DNA of 16,802 bases, taken from an uncultured Clostridium sp. Its GTDB lineage: Bacteria; Bacillota; Clostridia; Lachnospirales; Lachnospiraceae. The stretch spans positions 1 to 16,802 of the forward strand of contig URUX01000039.1 of assembly GCA_900551135.1 (NCBI GenBank), given 5' to 3'. The notes under the pieces are model-generated. The model saw only the letters and a program-made list of their open reading frames with translations, had not been told where the DNA came from and did not search any database. The position numbers were made by a program, and so were the translations under genes. This document shows, in pieces, positions 7,995 through 14,839 of this stretch (the stretch's first letter is position 1; the number at the start of each line of letters is the position of its first letter).

Positions 7995-8299
7995 TGTATC
8001 GTCAGCCGGGAAAAAAGACATCCAGAAACAGCAGCTTTATTCTGGATTTGATTCATATTGTAATAGGCATAGCCATTGTGGCGCTGTCGGTGATTTCGTT
8101 TTTAAATCCAGATGGTCATTTAACCCTTTTTCCAGTGATTTTTTTCCTGGCAGCAGTGCTGAATTACGTAAATGGTTATTTTCGAATTAACCAGAGCGGC
8201 AGAGATAAAAAGAAAAAGATTGGCGGAGTTTTGCTGTTGCTGCTGGGGACAGCCCTGACGGTTCTGGCAGTAATCAGCGCCGTAAGTCTGTGGAGGTAG
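7994..8299 (+). CDS. Small three-helix membrane protein of unknown function
   Basis: I do not recognise a functional family with confidence. The 101-residue product has a basic N-terminus (RQPGKKTSR). Three hydrophobic helices follow at about 17-38, 43-62 and 75-98, with a very basic loop between the second and third (SGRDKKKKIGG). By the positive-inside rule the N-terminus and that loop would face the cytosol and the short C-terminus the outside. The ATG overlaps the argF stop and is served by GGAGGAG (7983-7989) inside the end of argF. The stop precedes birA by two bases. It is therefore embedded in the operon and surely translated, but its neighbours share no clear theme, so the context does not suggest a job. 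Confidence 0.82.
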   Translation: MYRQPGKKTSRNSSFILDLIHIVIGIAIVALSVISFLNPDGHLTLFPVIFFLAAVLNYVNGYFRINQSGRDKKKKIGGVLLLLLGTALTVLAVISAVSLWR

Positions 8300-8301
8300 C
8301 A

Positions 8302-9111
8302 ATGGCGGAACAGATGCTGACAGAGGACAGGATAGCAGAGCAGCTTACAGGTCGGTGGGCCGGAAGAACGGTAAAAGTGTTTCAGGAGACGGATTCTACC
8401 AATATTCAGTGTGGAAAACTGGCTCAGGAGGGCTGGCCGGAAGGAACTCTTGTAGTAGCGGAAAGCCAGACTGCGGGAAAAGGAAGAAGAGGGCGCACAT
8501 GGGTATCGCCGGAAGGAACCGGTATCTGGATGAGTCTGCTTCTGCGGCCGGAGATTCCGGCAGATAAAGCCTCCATGCTGACTCTTGTGGCTGCTTTAGC
8601 AGTAGAAAAGGGAATTCAAAAGGCTGCTGGCTTAGAGTCTTATATTAAATGGCCCAACGATCTGGTAATCAGCCAGAAGAAAATCTGCGGAATTCTGACT
8701 GAGATGAGAAGCAGAAACAATCAGCCGGAATATGTAATAGCCGGGATTGGAATTAATGCAAATATCACAGAATTTCCAGAAGAAATCCGGAATACAGCCA
8801 CATCCCTGTATCTGGAAAAGGGAGAAAAGGCAGACAGGATTCGGATTATTTCCGAAATTATGGCAGCTTTTGAAGAATACTATCAGAAGTTTCTGGAAAC
8901 CCTGGATTTCAGACAGTTAAAAGAAGAGTATGATTCCAGGCTGATTAATCTGGGACGTCAGGTAACGGTTCTGGACCCTGCCGGAGCGTATACGGGAATC
9001 TGCCGCGGAATCGGGATGGAAGGAGAACTTCTGGTTCAGCTTCCGGATGGACAGGAAAAGGCGGTGATTTCCGGAGAAGTATCAGTAAGAGGAGTCTATG
9101 GATATGTCTGA
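8302..9111 (+). CDS. birA: Biotin-[acetyl-CoA-carboxylase] ligase, short form without DNA-binding domain
   Basis: This enzyme activates biotin with ATP and attaches it to a lysine of biotin carboxyl carrier domains such as those of acetyl-CoA or pyruvate carboxylase. The 269-residue product begins almost directly with the catalytic domain. It shows the biotinyl-AMP loop GRRGRTW (61-67) and KWPND (116-120), and ends with a small SH3-like domain (from about residue 222). The roughly 60-residue helix-turn-helix of bifunctional BirA repressors is absent, so this copy should not bind DNA. I choose the ATG at 8302, five bases after GGAGG (8292-8296). A GTG at 8290 lies before that site and is less likely. 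The gene overlaps the start of mutY by up to 14 bases. Confidence 0.94.
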   Translation: MAEQMLTEDRIAEQLTGRWAGRTVKVFQETDSTNIQCGKLAQEGWPEGTLVVAESQTAGKGRRGRTWVSPEGTGIWMSLLLRPEIPADKASMLTLVAALAVEKGIQKAAGLESYIKWPNDLVISQKKICGILTEMRSRNNQPEYVIAGIGINANITEFPEEIRNTATSLYLEKGEKADRIRIISEIMAAFEEYYQKFLETLDFRQLKEEYDSRLINLGRQVTVLDPAGAYTGICRGIGMEGELLVQLPDGQEKAVISGEVSVRGVYGYV

Positions 9112-10255
9112 AAACTGGTTAAACGGGCTTTATGACCACATTCAGGTGTTAGATGACAGGGAAGATGGCGAACTTTCAGAGACCGAACGCCTGAAACAGA
9201 TAAGGCGTCCCCTTCTTTCCTGGTATCGGGAAAATGCCAGAATGCTGCCCTGGAGAGAAAACAGAGAACCTTACCGGATCTGGATTTCTGAGATTATGCT
9301 TCAGCAGACCAGGGTAGAGGCAGTAAAGCCGTATTTTTTTCGCCTTTTAGAAGAACTGCCGGATATCAGGAGTCTGGCGGAAGTACCAGAGGAAAAGCTG
9401 CTGAAATTGTGGGAAGGACTGGGATACTACAGCAGAGCCAGAAATCTGCAGAAATGTGCCCGGGAACTGGTGGAAAATTATGGGGGACAGATGCCGGATG
9501 ATTTTGAGGAAATCCTTAAACTTCCAGGGATTGGAAGGTATACAGCCGGAGCCATTGCTTCGATTGCTTTTTCCATACCGGTTCCGGCAGTAGATGGCAA
9601 CGTTCTGCGGGTGGTTTCCCGGGTTCTGGGAGATAGAAGCGATATTACAAAACCGGTTTTTAAGCGAAAGACAGAAACTCTTTTAAAAGAAACCATGGAT
9701 CAGGAACATCCGGGAGAGTATAACCAGGCTCTGATTGAAGTGGGCGCTCTGGTGTGCGTGCCAAACGGAGAACCAAAATGTCCGGTATGTCCGCTGGCTT
9801 CGTTATGCAGGACCAGGAGAGACGGCCTTTGGAAAGAGATCCCTTATAAGCCTCCTAAGAAACAGAGAAAGCGGGAGGAACGCACAGTAGTGATTTTTGA
9901 GAGAGGCGGTCAGATTGCCTTAAAAAAGCGTCCCCCTTCCGGTCTTCTGGCTTCTTTATATGAACTTCCCAATGCAGAGGGGCATCTGGAGGAAAAAGAT
10001 GTTCTGGAAGCGTTTCAGTTCGGGGAAAAAGACGTTCTTTCCGTCAGGGCACTTCCAAAAGCCAGGCATATTTTTTCCCATGTAGAATGGGAGATGTCTG
10101 GCTACCGGATTGAGTTGGGACCGGATGCCAGGGGAGATGGAAATCTGATTTTTACAGACAAAAAAGGTCTGGAAGAAACTTATCCGCTTCCCAATGCTTT
10201 TTCGGCGTATAAAAAATTGATAATGTGCAACAATGGGAAGGGGAGAAAAAGATGA
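9098..10255 (+). CDS. mutY: A/G-specific adenine glycosylase
   Basis: This base-excision repair enzyme removes adenine mispaired with 8-oxoguanine. The 385-residue protein has the catalytic Glu65 (SEIMLQQTRVE) and the helix-hairpin-helix LPGIGRYTAG (142-151). Catalytic Asp166 lies in VPAVDGNV. The iron-sulfur cluster cysteines are 220, 228, 231 and 237, with spacing C-x7-C-x2-C-x5-C; the first gap is one longer than the textbook x6. From about residue 260 a NUDIX-like domain recognises 8-oxoguanine (RTVVIFERGGQIALKKRP). About 30 extra acidic residues precede the glycosylase domain. AGAGGAG (9088-9094) serves either the ATG at 9098 (three bases) or at 9104 (nine bases); the latter may be the real start. 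The gene overlaps birA upstream and shares ATGA with the kinase downstream. Confidence 0.95.
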   Translation: MDMSENWLNGLYDHIQVLDDREDGELSETERLKQIRRPLLSWYRENARMLPWRENREPYRIWISEIMLQQTRVEAVKPYFFRLLEELPDIRSLAEVPEEKLLKLWEGLGYYSRARNLQKCARELVENYGGQMPDDFEEILKLPGIGRYTAGAIASIAFSIPVPAVDGNVLRVVSRVLGDRSDITKPVFKRKTETLLKETMDQEHPGEYNQALIEVGALVCVPNGEPKCPVCPLASLCRTRRDGLWKEIPYKPPKKQRKREERTVVIFERGGQIALKKRPPSGLLASLYELPNAEGHLEEKDVLEAFQFGEKDVLSVRALPKARHIFSHVEWEMSGYRIELGPDARGDGNLIFTDKKGLEETYPLPNAFSAYKKLIMCNNGKGRKR

Positions 10256-11154
10256 AAAAGTTGTTTTTTATCGTAAATCCCTGTTCCGGAAAGGAGCAGA
10301 TACGCAGTAAGTTAATCGATATTCTGGATATTTTTACAAAAGCAGGATATCAGGTTCAAACCCACATTACCCAGTGCCAGGGAGATGCCAGACATGCCGC
10401 AGAGTGTTTTGGAAAGGATGCAGACGTAATTGTGTGCAGCGGCGGAGATGGTACCTTAAACGAAACTATTTCGGGTATGATGGGATTTGAAAATCCGCCT
10501 CTTCTGGGATATATTCCGGCAGGCTCTACCAATGATTTTGCATCCAGTCTGATGCTTCCAAAAAAAATGATGGATGCAGCCAGAGTGGTGGCAGAGGGGG
10601 AGCCTTACGCCATTGATATCGGCCAGTTTGGAGAGAAACGGAGTTTTGTTTATATTGCGGCATTCGGGGTCTTTACGGAAATTTCCTATCAGACTCCCCA
10701 GGATAAAAAGAATTTACTGGGACATCAGGCCTATATGCTGGAGGGAGTAAAGAGCCTGGCCTCGTTAAAAAGCTACCACTGCCGGGTTGAATGTGAAGAA
10801 CTGGTGCTGGAGGATGATTTTGTATTCGGCATGGTTACCAATACCATCAGCGTAGGCGGTTTTAAGGGGCTGGTGACACAGTCGGTAGCATTGAATGACG
10901 GACTGTTTGAAGTGCTTCTGATCCGCACGCCCAGAACGCCAAAAGATTTAAGCAATATTATCTCGTATATGTTTCTGAAAGAAGAACCCAATGACTATGT
11001 ATTTAAGTTTAAGACCAGAGAAATCCGTTTTGTATCGGACACACCCGTTGACTGGGTTTTAGACGGGGAGTTTGGCGGCAGCAGAACGGATATTTCGATG
11101 AAAAATCTGGAAAAACGACTGGAAATTTTAATTTCTGGTCAAAAAGAGTCATAA
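10252..11154 (+). CDS. Diacylglycerol kinase catalytic-domain (YegS/DgkB-type) lipid kinase
   Basis: This 300-residue protein phosphorylates a lipid alcohol, probably diacylglycerol to phosphatidic acid, at the inner membrane face. The nucleotide-binding elements are NPCSGK (9-14), SGGDGTLNE (63-71) and PAGSTNDFA (89-97); the C-terminal beta-rich half ends near DWVLDGEFGG. The start is the ATG at 10252, six bases after GGGGAG; its ATGA overlaps the mutY stop, so translation is probably coupled. An earlier in-frame ATG at 10225 has no ribosome site. YegS, DgkB and sphingosine-kinase-like relatives share these motifs, so the exact lipid is not settled. It is the last gene before the rpoD promoter, and no clear terminator follows. 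Confidence 0.92.
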   Translation: MKKLFFIVNPCSGKEQIRSKLIDILDIFTKAGYQVQTHITQCQGDARHAAECFGKDADVIVCSGGDGTLNETISGMMGFENPPLLGYIPAGSTNDFASSLMLPKKMMDAARVVAEGEPYAIDIGQFGEKRSFVYIAAFGVFTEISYQTPQDKKNLLGHQAYMLEGVKSLASLKSYHCRVECEELVLEDDFVFGMVTNTISVGGFKGLVTQSVALNDGLFEVLLIRTPRTPKDLSNIISYMFLKEEPNDYVFKFKTREIRFVSDTPVDWVLDGEFGGSRTDISMKNLEKRLEILISGQKES

Positions 11155-11189
11155 TTCTTCATAAAGTTACATAAAATATAAAATATATG

Positions 11190-11218
11190 TTGAAAAATAG
11201 TGATTTTTCCTATATACT
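11190..11218 (+). promoter_or_regulatory. Near-consensus sigma-A promoter for rpoD
   Basis: TTGAAA (11190-11195), a 17-base spacer and TATACT (11213-11218) match consensus at five of six positions each, in a very AT-rich stretch. Transcription should start near 11225, giving a leader of about 45 bases that holds two short hairpins (TTGTT/AACAA and TTAGT/GCTAA). Confidence 0.82.
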
Positions 11219-11270
11219 AAAAAGTTGTTTAGAACAATTAGTTTACAGCTAACTGAAAGGACGTTACCAG

Positions 11271-12392
11271 GTGGAGAAAAAAGACTTTTTACAAAAACTG
11301 GAAAAACTTCTGGAGTATGCAAAATCCAGGCACAATACCCTGGATGCAGGGGAAATTAATGATTTCTTCGCAGGAGACAGCCTGAATCCAGAGCAGATGG
11401 ACCAAATTTATACGTACCTTGAGGGCCGCGGTGTGGACGTGGTTCCGGTAATTGATGACGCTATGTTAAGCGATGATGCCCTTCTGCTTGATGATTTGGA
11501 CGACAGTTTTATGAAAGACGGCGAAGAAGATATTGACATTGACGCCGTGGATCTGCTGGAAGGCATTGGAACCGAAGATCCGGTCCGGATGTATTTGAAA
11601 GAGATTGGTACAGTTCCTCTCTTAAGCGCTGAGGAAGAACTGCGTCTGGCAAAGAGAAAAGCAGAAGGCGATGAATACGCAAAAGAGCGCTTGATTGAGG
11701 CAAACCTACGTCTCGTAGTCAGCATTGCAAAACGTTATACCGGCAGAGGAATGAGCTTCCTTGATTTGGTCCAGGAGGGAAATCTGGGATTAATTAAGGG
11801 CGTAGAAAAGTTCGATTATACAAAAGGTTATAAGCTGAGTACATATGCGACCTGGTGGATTCGTCAGTCCGTTACCAGAGCTCTGGCAGACCAGGCCAGA
11901 ACGATCCGGGTACCGGTGCATATGGTGGAAACGATTAATAAAATGTCCAAGATGCAGAGAAAACTGACTTTGGAACTGGGCTATGAGCCGTCTGTAACAG
12001 AACTTGCAGATGCATTGGAAATGTCTGAGGACAAAGTCATGGAAATCATGCAGATTGCCAGGGAACCAGCATCTCTGGAGACGCCTATCGGAGAGGAAGA
12101 TGACTCCAACTTGGGAGATTTCGTTGCGGATTCCAACGTGGTTACCCCGGAAGGCAATGTGGAGTCTGTCATGCTTCGAGAGCATATTGATGCCCTTCTC
12201 GGAGATTTAAAAGAGAGAGAGCGCCAGGTAATTGTACTGCGGTTTGGTCTGGAAGACGGCCATCCAAGAACTCTTGAAGAAGTGGGCAAAGAATTTAACG
12301 TAACCCGTGAGCGTATTCGCCAGATTGAGGCCAAGGCTCTGCGCAAACTGAGAAATCCGGTTCGCAGCAAACGGATTCGGGATTTCTTATAA
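11271..12392 (+). CDS. rpoD: Primary-type RNA polymerase sigma factor (RpoD/SigA, sigma-70 group 1 or 2)
   Basis: This 373-residue sigma factor directs RNA polymerase to -10/-35 promoters. It has an acidic region 1.1 (about 1-100) and region 1.2 (EDPVRMYLKEIG, 102-113). Region 2 follows (RLVVSIAKRY to WWIRQ, 147-199), then region 3 (to about 290) and region 4 with RTLEEVGKEFNVTRERIRQIE (333-353). Full length with region 1.1 suggests the primary factor. Two features stand out. Region 2.3 reads YKLSTYATWW, so a normally aromatic position (Phe427 in E. coli numbering) is Leu189. Region 2.4 has RQSVTR where RQAITR is usual. The start is GTG, nine bases after GAAAGGA. The common Firmicute neighbour dnaG is not adjacent, so a second rpoD elsewhere is possible. 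Confidence 0.93.
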   Translation: MEKKDFLQKLEKLLEYAKSRHNTLDAGEINDFFAGDSLNPEQMDQIYTYLEGRGVDVVPVIDDAMLSDDALLLDDLDDSFMKDGEEDIDIDAVDLLEGIGTEDPVRMYLKEIGTVPLLSAEEELRLAKRKAEGDEYAKERLIEANLRLVVSIAKRYTGRGMSFLDLVQEGNLGLIKGVEKFDYTKGYKLSTYATWWIRQSVTRALADQARTIRVPVHMVETINKMSKMQRKLTLELGYEPSVTELADALEMSEDKVMEIMQIAREPASLETPIGEEDDSNLGDFVADSNVVTPEGNVESVMLREHIDALLGDLKERERQVIVLRFGLEDGHPRTLEEVGKEFNVTRERIRQIEAKALRKLRNPVRSKRIRDFL

Positions 12393-12412
12393 TACAGGGG
12401 AACGGTTGATTT

Positions 12413-13045
12413 ATGAATCAGAAAAACTATCAGAAAGAACTGGACAGGATTCTGGAAGAAGTTCAGGCGGTGGCGAAAGTGCCCCGCCTGTTTTTGCATA
12501 GCTGCTGTGCGCCATGCAGCAGTTATGTCCTGGAGTACCTGTCCCAATATTTTGAAATTACCGTTTATTATTACAATCCCAATATTTTTCCGGCAGAAGA
12601 GTATGATAAGCGGGTGGAGGAGGAACGGCGGTTGATAGAATCCATGGAGTTTAAACATCCGGTGGATTTGATTGCTGCTCCTTACAGGCCGGAACAGTTT
12701 TATGAGATTGCCAGAGGGTACGAAAAAGAGCCGGAAGGCGGGGAACGGTGTCTGCGCTGTTATGAACTGCGCCTGAGGGAAGCGGCTTCACTGGCCGCCA
12801 GACTGGGATATGACTACTTTACCACCACTCTGACCATCAGTCCGCTAAAGAGGGCGGACAAGCTGAATGAGATTGGAGAACGGCTGGCAGCAGAATATGG
12901 CATAGCCTGTCTGCCGTCTGATTTTAAGAAAAAAAACGGCTATAAACGGTCTATCGAACTGTCAAAAGAGTATGGCCTATACCGTCAGGACTATTGCGGA
13001 TGTGTTTATTCCATGCGAAAACCAGAGAATGAACAGCCTGAATAA
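12413..13045 (+). CDS. queH: Epoxyqueuosine reductase QueH
   Basis: This enzyme carries out the last step of queuosine synthesis, reducing epoxyqueuosine to queuosine at the wobble base of GUN-anticodon tRNAs. It replaces the unrelated QueG. The 210-residue protein (the former DUF208 family) has the expected metal and iron-sulfur cysteines: HSCCAPC (Cys31, Cys32, Cys35), CLRC (Cys113, Cys116) and the C-terminal YCGC (Cys195, Cys197). LFLHSCCAPCSSY and the QDYCGCVYS end are hallmarks. Its ribosome site (AGGGG) is weak and about 12 bases from the ATG. It lies 20 bases after rpoD and no terminator intervenes, so it is probably expressed with the sigma factor. No other queuosine genes lie in the window. 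Confidence 0.92.
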   Translation: MNQKNYQKELDRILEEVQAVAKVPRLFLHSCCAPCSSYVLEYLSQYFEITVYYYNPNIFPAEEYDKRVEEERRLIESMEFKHPVDLIAAPYRPEQFYEIARGYEKEPEGGERCLRCYELRLREAASLAARLGYDYFTTTLTISPLKRADKLNEIGERLAAEYGIACLPSDFKKKNGYKRSIELSKEYGLYRQDYCGCVYSMRKPENEQPE

Positions 13046-13081
13046 GATTGCAATTTCCCATAGAATGAATCAGGCTTCTGC

Positions 13082-13110
13082 TTGACAGTTTTGGTGATAT
13101 GTACTAAAAT
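13082..13110 (+). promoter_or_regulatory. Strong sigma-A promoter for the HPr gene
   Basis: A perfect TTGACA (13082-13087), a 17-base spacer and TAAAAT (13105-13110) make this one of the best promoters in the window, as expected for an abundant PTS protein. The leader is about 62 bases and contains a weak hairpin, TTCAG/CTGAA. Confidence 0.87.
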
Positions 13111-13179
13111 TTAACTAGAATGTTCAGAGAAAGTGATAGCTGAATTTCGAGAGAAAAAAGAGATGAGGAGAGAACAGGT

Positions 13180-13446
13180 ATGTTAAATAAGACTTTAACA
13201 GTAGTAAATCCATCTGGCCTTCATTTAAGACCGGCAGGCGTATTATCTCAGACCGCAATGAAATTTAAATGTGACGTAATTATCGAGTGCGGAGAGAAGA
13301 GAATCATTGCTAAGAGTGTATTAAACGTTATGGCAGCAGGAATCAAGTGCGGTACCGAGATTAACTTAATCTGCGACGGCGAGGACGAAGCGGAAGCTAT
13401 GGAGACCTTAACCAAGGCAATTGAGTCTGGTCTGGGCGAGATGTAA
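13180..13446 (+). CDS. ptsH: HPr family phosphocarrier protein
   Basis: This 88-residue protein is normal in length for HPr, which relays phosphate from Enzyme I to sugar-specific PTS permeases. It has the phosphoryl site His15 with Arg17 (SGLHLRPAG). The regulatory Ser46, the target of HPr kinase in Firmicutes, is present in KSVLNVMAAG. The residues after Ser46 are VLN, where classical HPr has IMG, and Gly49 is thus Asn. This might alter contacts with HPr kinase or CcpA. The gene is not next to Enzyme I (ptsI) and stands alone between its own promoter and terminator. GAGGAG is nine bases before the ATG. Another HPr copy elsewhere, including a Crh-like one, cannot be excluded. Confidence 0.93.
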   Translation: MLNKTLTVVNPSGLHLRPAGVLSQTAMKFKCDVIIECGEKRIIAKSVLNVMAAGIKCGTEINLICDGEDEAEAMETLTKAIESGLGEM

Positions 13447-13482
13447 TCCATCTGACAGGAATGAAAACAACAGATACGCAGG

Positions 13483-13514
13483 AAGAGTCAGTGCTTAAGG
13501 CGCTGGCTCTTTTT
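13483..13514 (+). terminator. Rho-independent terminator after the HPr gene
   Basis: AGAGTCAGTGC (13484-13494) pairs with GCGCTGGCTCT (13500-13510), with G-U pairs, and runs into a T-tract ending at 13514. It makes the HPr gene a single-gene unit. Confidence 0.8.
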
Positions 13515-13557
13515 AACAGGCTGCTTTGGTATGCAGTGGGATAGAGGCGGAGAGATT

Positions 13558-14268
13558 ATGCTGAATATTTATTATGCGGAAGTTGGAAATATAAAACCGC
13601 CCTGGGATCAGTATCCCATTTCCAGAGAGCGGAAGGAAAAGATAGAACGGTATGCTCATGCGTCAGACAAAGCCCGAACAGCAGGAGCAGAACTGCTGTT
13701 AAATTATGGCTTAAAAAACTATGCAGGCGAATTTGTGCCTCCAGCTGTTTTTGAAACGGGAAACCACGGTAAGCCCTTGCTCAGACAGGGACAGAGAGGG
13801 TTGAGTTTGCCGGAAGGAAATCCGGTACAGTATAATTTATCCCATTCAGGGGATTATGCGGCCTGCGTGCTCAGCGACAGGACAGTGGGGATTGATATTG
13901 AGAGAGAAAAGCCCGATATTCGTCCGGGAGTTATGAGAGTTTTGTCAGAAGAAGAAAGGTGGACGGTTGAGCAGTCGGATAACCGGATTTGCCGTTTTTT
14001 TGATTTCTGGGTGTTAAAGGAAAGCTATATGAAAGCAGTGGGAACCGGGTTTACCAAGCCGCCGGCCAGTTTTTCGGTCAGGCTGGAACATGGCAGTTAT
14101 CAGATCTATGAACAGGGAATCCGGCAGAATTATGAGTGTTATCTGTACCGGCTTCCGGATGGTTATCATCTGGCGGTCTGTGCAGAACTGTCAGGTGAGA
14201 CAGAAGTCCCGGTTTTGAAAAAGGTGCGCTGGAAAGAAAACCGGATGGAAGAGGACTCAGATGTCTGA
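13558..14268 (+). CDS. 4'-phosphopantetheinyl transferase, Sfp type
   Basis: This enzyme moves the 4'-phosphopantetheine arm of coenzyme A to a serine of a carrier protein, turning apo-ACP or PCP into the active form. The 236-residue length is that of the two-lobed Sfp/AcpT type, about twice the small AcpS. Motifs are GKP (71-73), YNLSHSGDY (92-100), the metal site GIDIE (111-115, Asp113 and Glu115) and WVLKESYMK (151-159, Glu155 and Lys159). I choose the ATG at 13558, five bases after GGAG. An in-frame ATG at 13531 lacks a ribosome site. No carrier protein, polyketide or peptide synthetase gene is in the window, so the target is unknown. The next genes, PAP2 and MBL-fold, follow closely and probably share the transcript. 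Confidence 0.92.
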   Translation: MLNIYYAEVGNIKPPWDQYPISRERKEKIERYAHASDKARTAGAELLLNYGLKNYAGEFVPPAVFETGNHGKPLLRQGQRGLSLPEGNPVQYNLSHSGDYAACVLSDRTVGIDIEREKPDIRPGVMRVLSEEERWTVEQSDNRICRFFDFWVLKESYMKAVGTGFTKPPASFSVRLEHGSYQIYEQGIRQNYECYLYRLPDGYHLAVCAELSGETEVPVLKKVRWKENRMEEDSDV

Positions 14269-14304
14269 TGGATTTTGAAGATAGCAGATAGGAGAGAAGA
14301 GCAA

Positions 14305-14838
14305 ATGGAATTTCGCTTTTTATATTGGCTGCAGGAAATGCACAATCCCGTGATGGATGAAATCATGACAACCGTCACATTTTTAGGAAACAGCGGCTGG
14401 TTTTGGATTGGACTGGGAATCCTGCTGTTAGCAGCGCCAAAGACCAGAAAGACCGGTGCGGCAGTATTGATTTCTCTGGCAGCAGGATTTATTGTGGGAA
14501 ATCTGGTTATGAAAAATCTTGTGGCCAGACCGCGTCCGTGCTGGCTGGATCCCATGACAGCGCTTTTGATTGAAAGTCCCGGTGATTATTCATTTCCTTC
14601 CGGACACAGCCTGGCGAGTTTTGAAGGAGCAGTCAGTATTTTGCTGTATCACAGAAAATGGGGAGTGGCAGCAGTGATACTGGCGGCTTTCATTGCGTTT
14701 TCCAGACTGTATTTATTTGTCCATTTTCCTACAGATGTGCTGGCAGGAATCCTTTTGGGAATCCTGATTGCTGTTTTGGTACACAGGTGGATGGAAAATC
14801 CTGAAAGAAAGTGGAATAGACAGGAAGAGGTAGGCTGA
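14305..14838 (+). CDS. PAP2 family membrane phosphatase
   Basis: This 177-residue integral membrane protein is a type-2 phosphatidic acid phosphatase relative. Such proteins remove phosphate from lipids such as phosphatidic acid, or from undecaprenyl pyrophosphate (the BcrC role). All three motifs are intact: K70-x6-RP (KNLVARPRP, 70-78), PSGH (98-101, His101) and SR-x5-H-x3-D (133-144, with His140 and Asp144). Four to five hydrophobic helices surround them. The start is the ATG at 14305, eight bases after GGAGAG. A TTG at 14275 would add ten charged residues and has no ribosome site. The gene ends one base before the MBL-fold gene. Undecaprenyl pyrophosphate and phosphatidic acid cannot be told apart as substrates from sequence. 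Confidence 0.92.
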   Translation: MEFRFLYWLQEMHNPVMDEIMTTVTFLGNSGWFWIGLGILLLAAPKTRKTGAAVLISLAAGFIVGNLVMKNLVARPRPCWLDPMTALLIESPGDYSFPSGHSLASFEGAVSILLYHRKWGVAAVILAAFIAFSRLYLFVHFPTDVLAGILLGILIAVLVHRWMENPERKWNRQEEVG

Positions 14839-14839
14839 C

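Noticed and set aside
11224..11252. Two short hairpins in the rpoD leader as a riboswitch
   Set aside because: The leader is only about 45 bases and the stems are 5 bp; too small for a known aptamer.
12388..12393. TATAAT overlapping the rpoD stop codon, as a separate queH promoter
   Set aside because: No acceptable -35 at 16-18 bases and no extended -10.
11981..12658. 225-codon open frame on the - strand across the end of rpoD and the start of queH
   Set aside because: It overlaps two well-supported genes, and its sequence is the low-complexity reverse reading of sigma region 4.
13035..13076. AGCCTGA/TCAGGCT pairing across the queH stop, as a terminator
   Set aside because: Only 7 bp with a 28-base loop and no T-tract; termination here is not supported.
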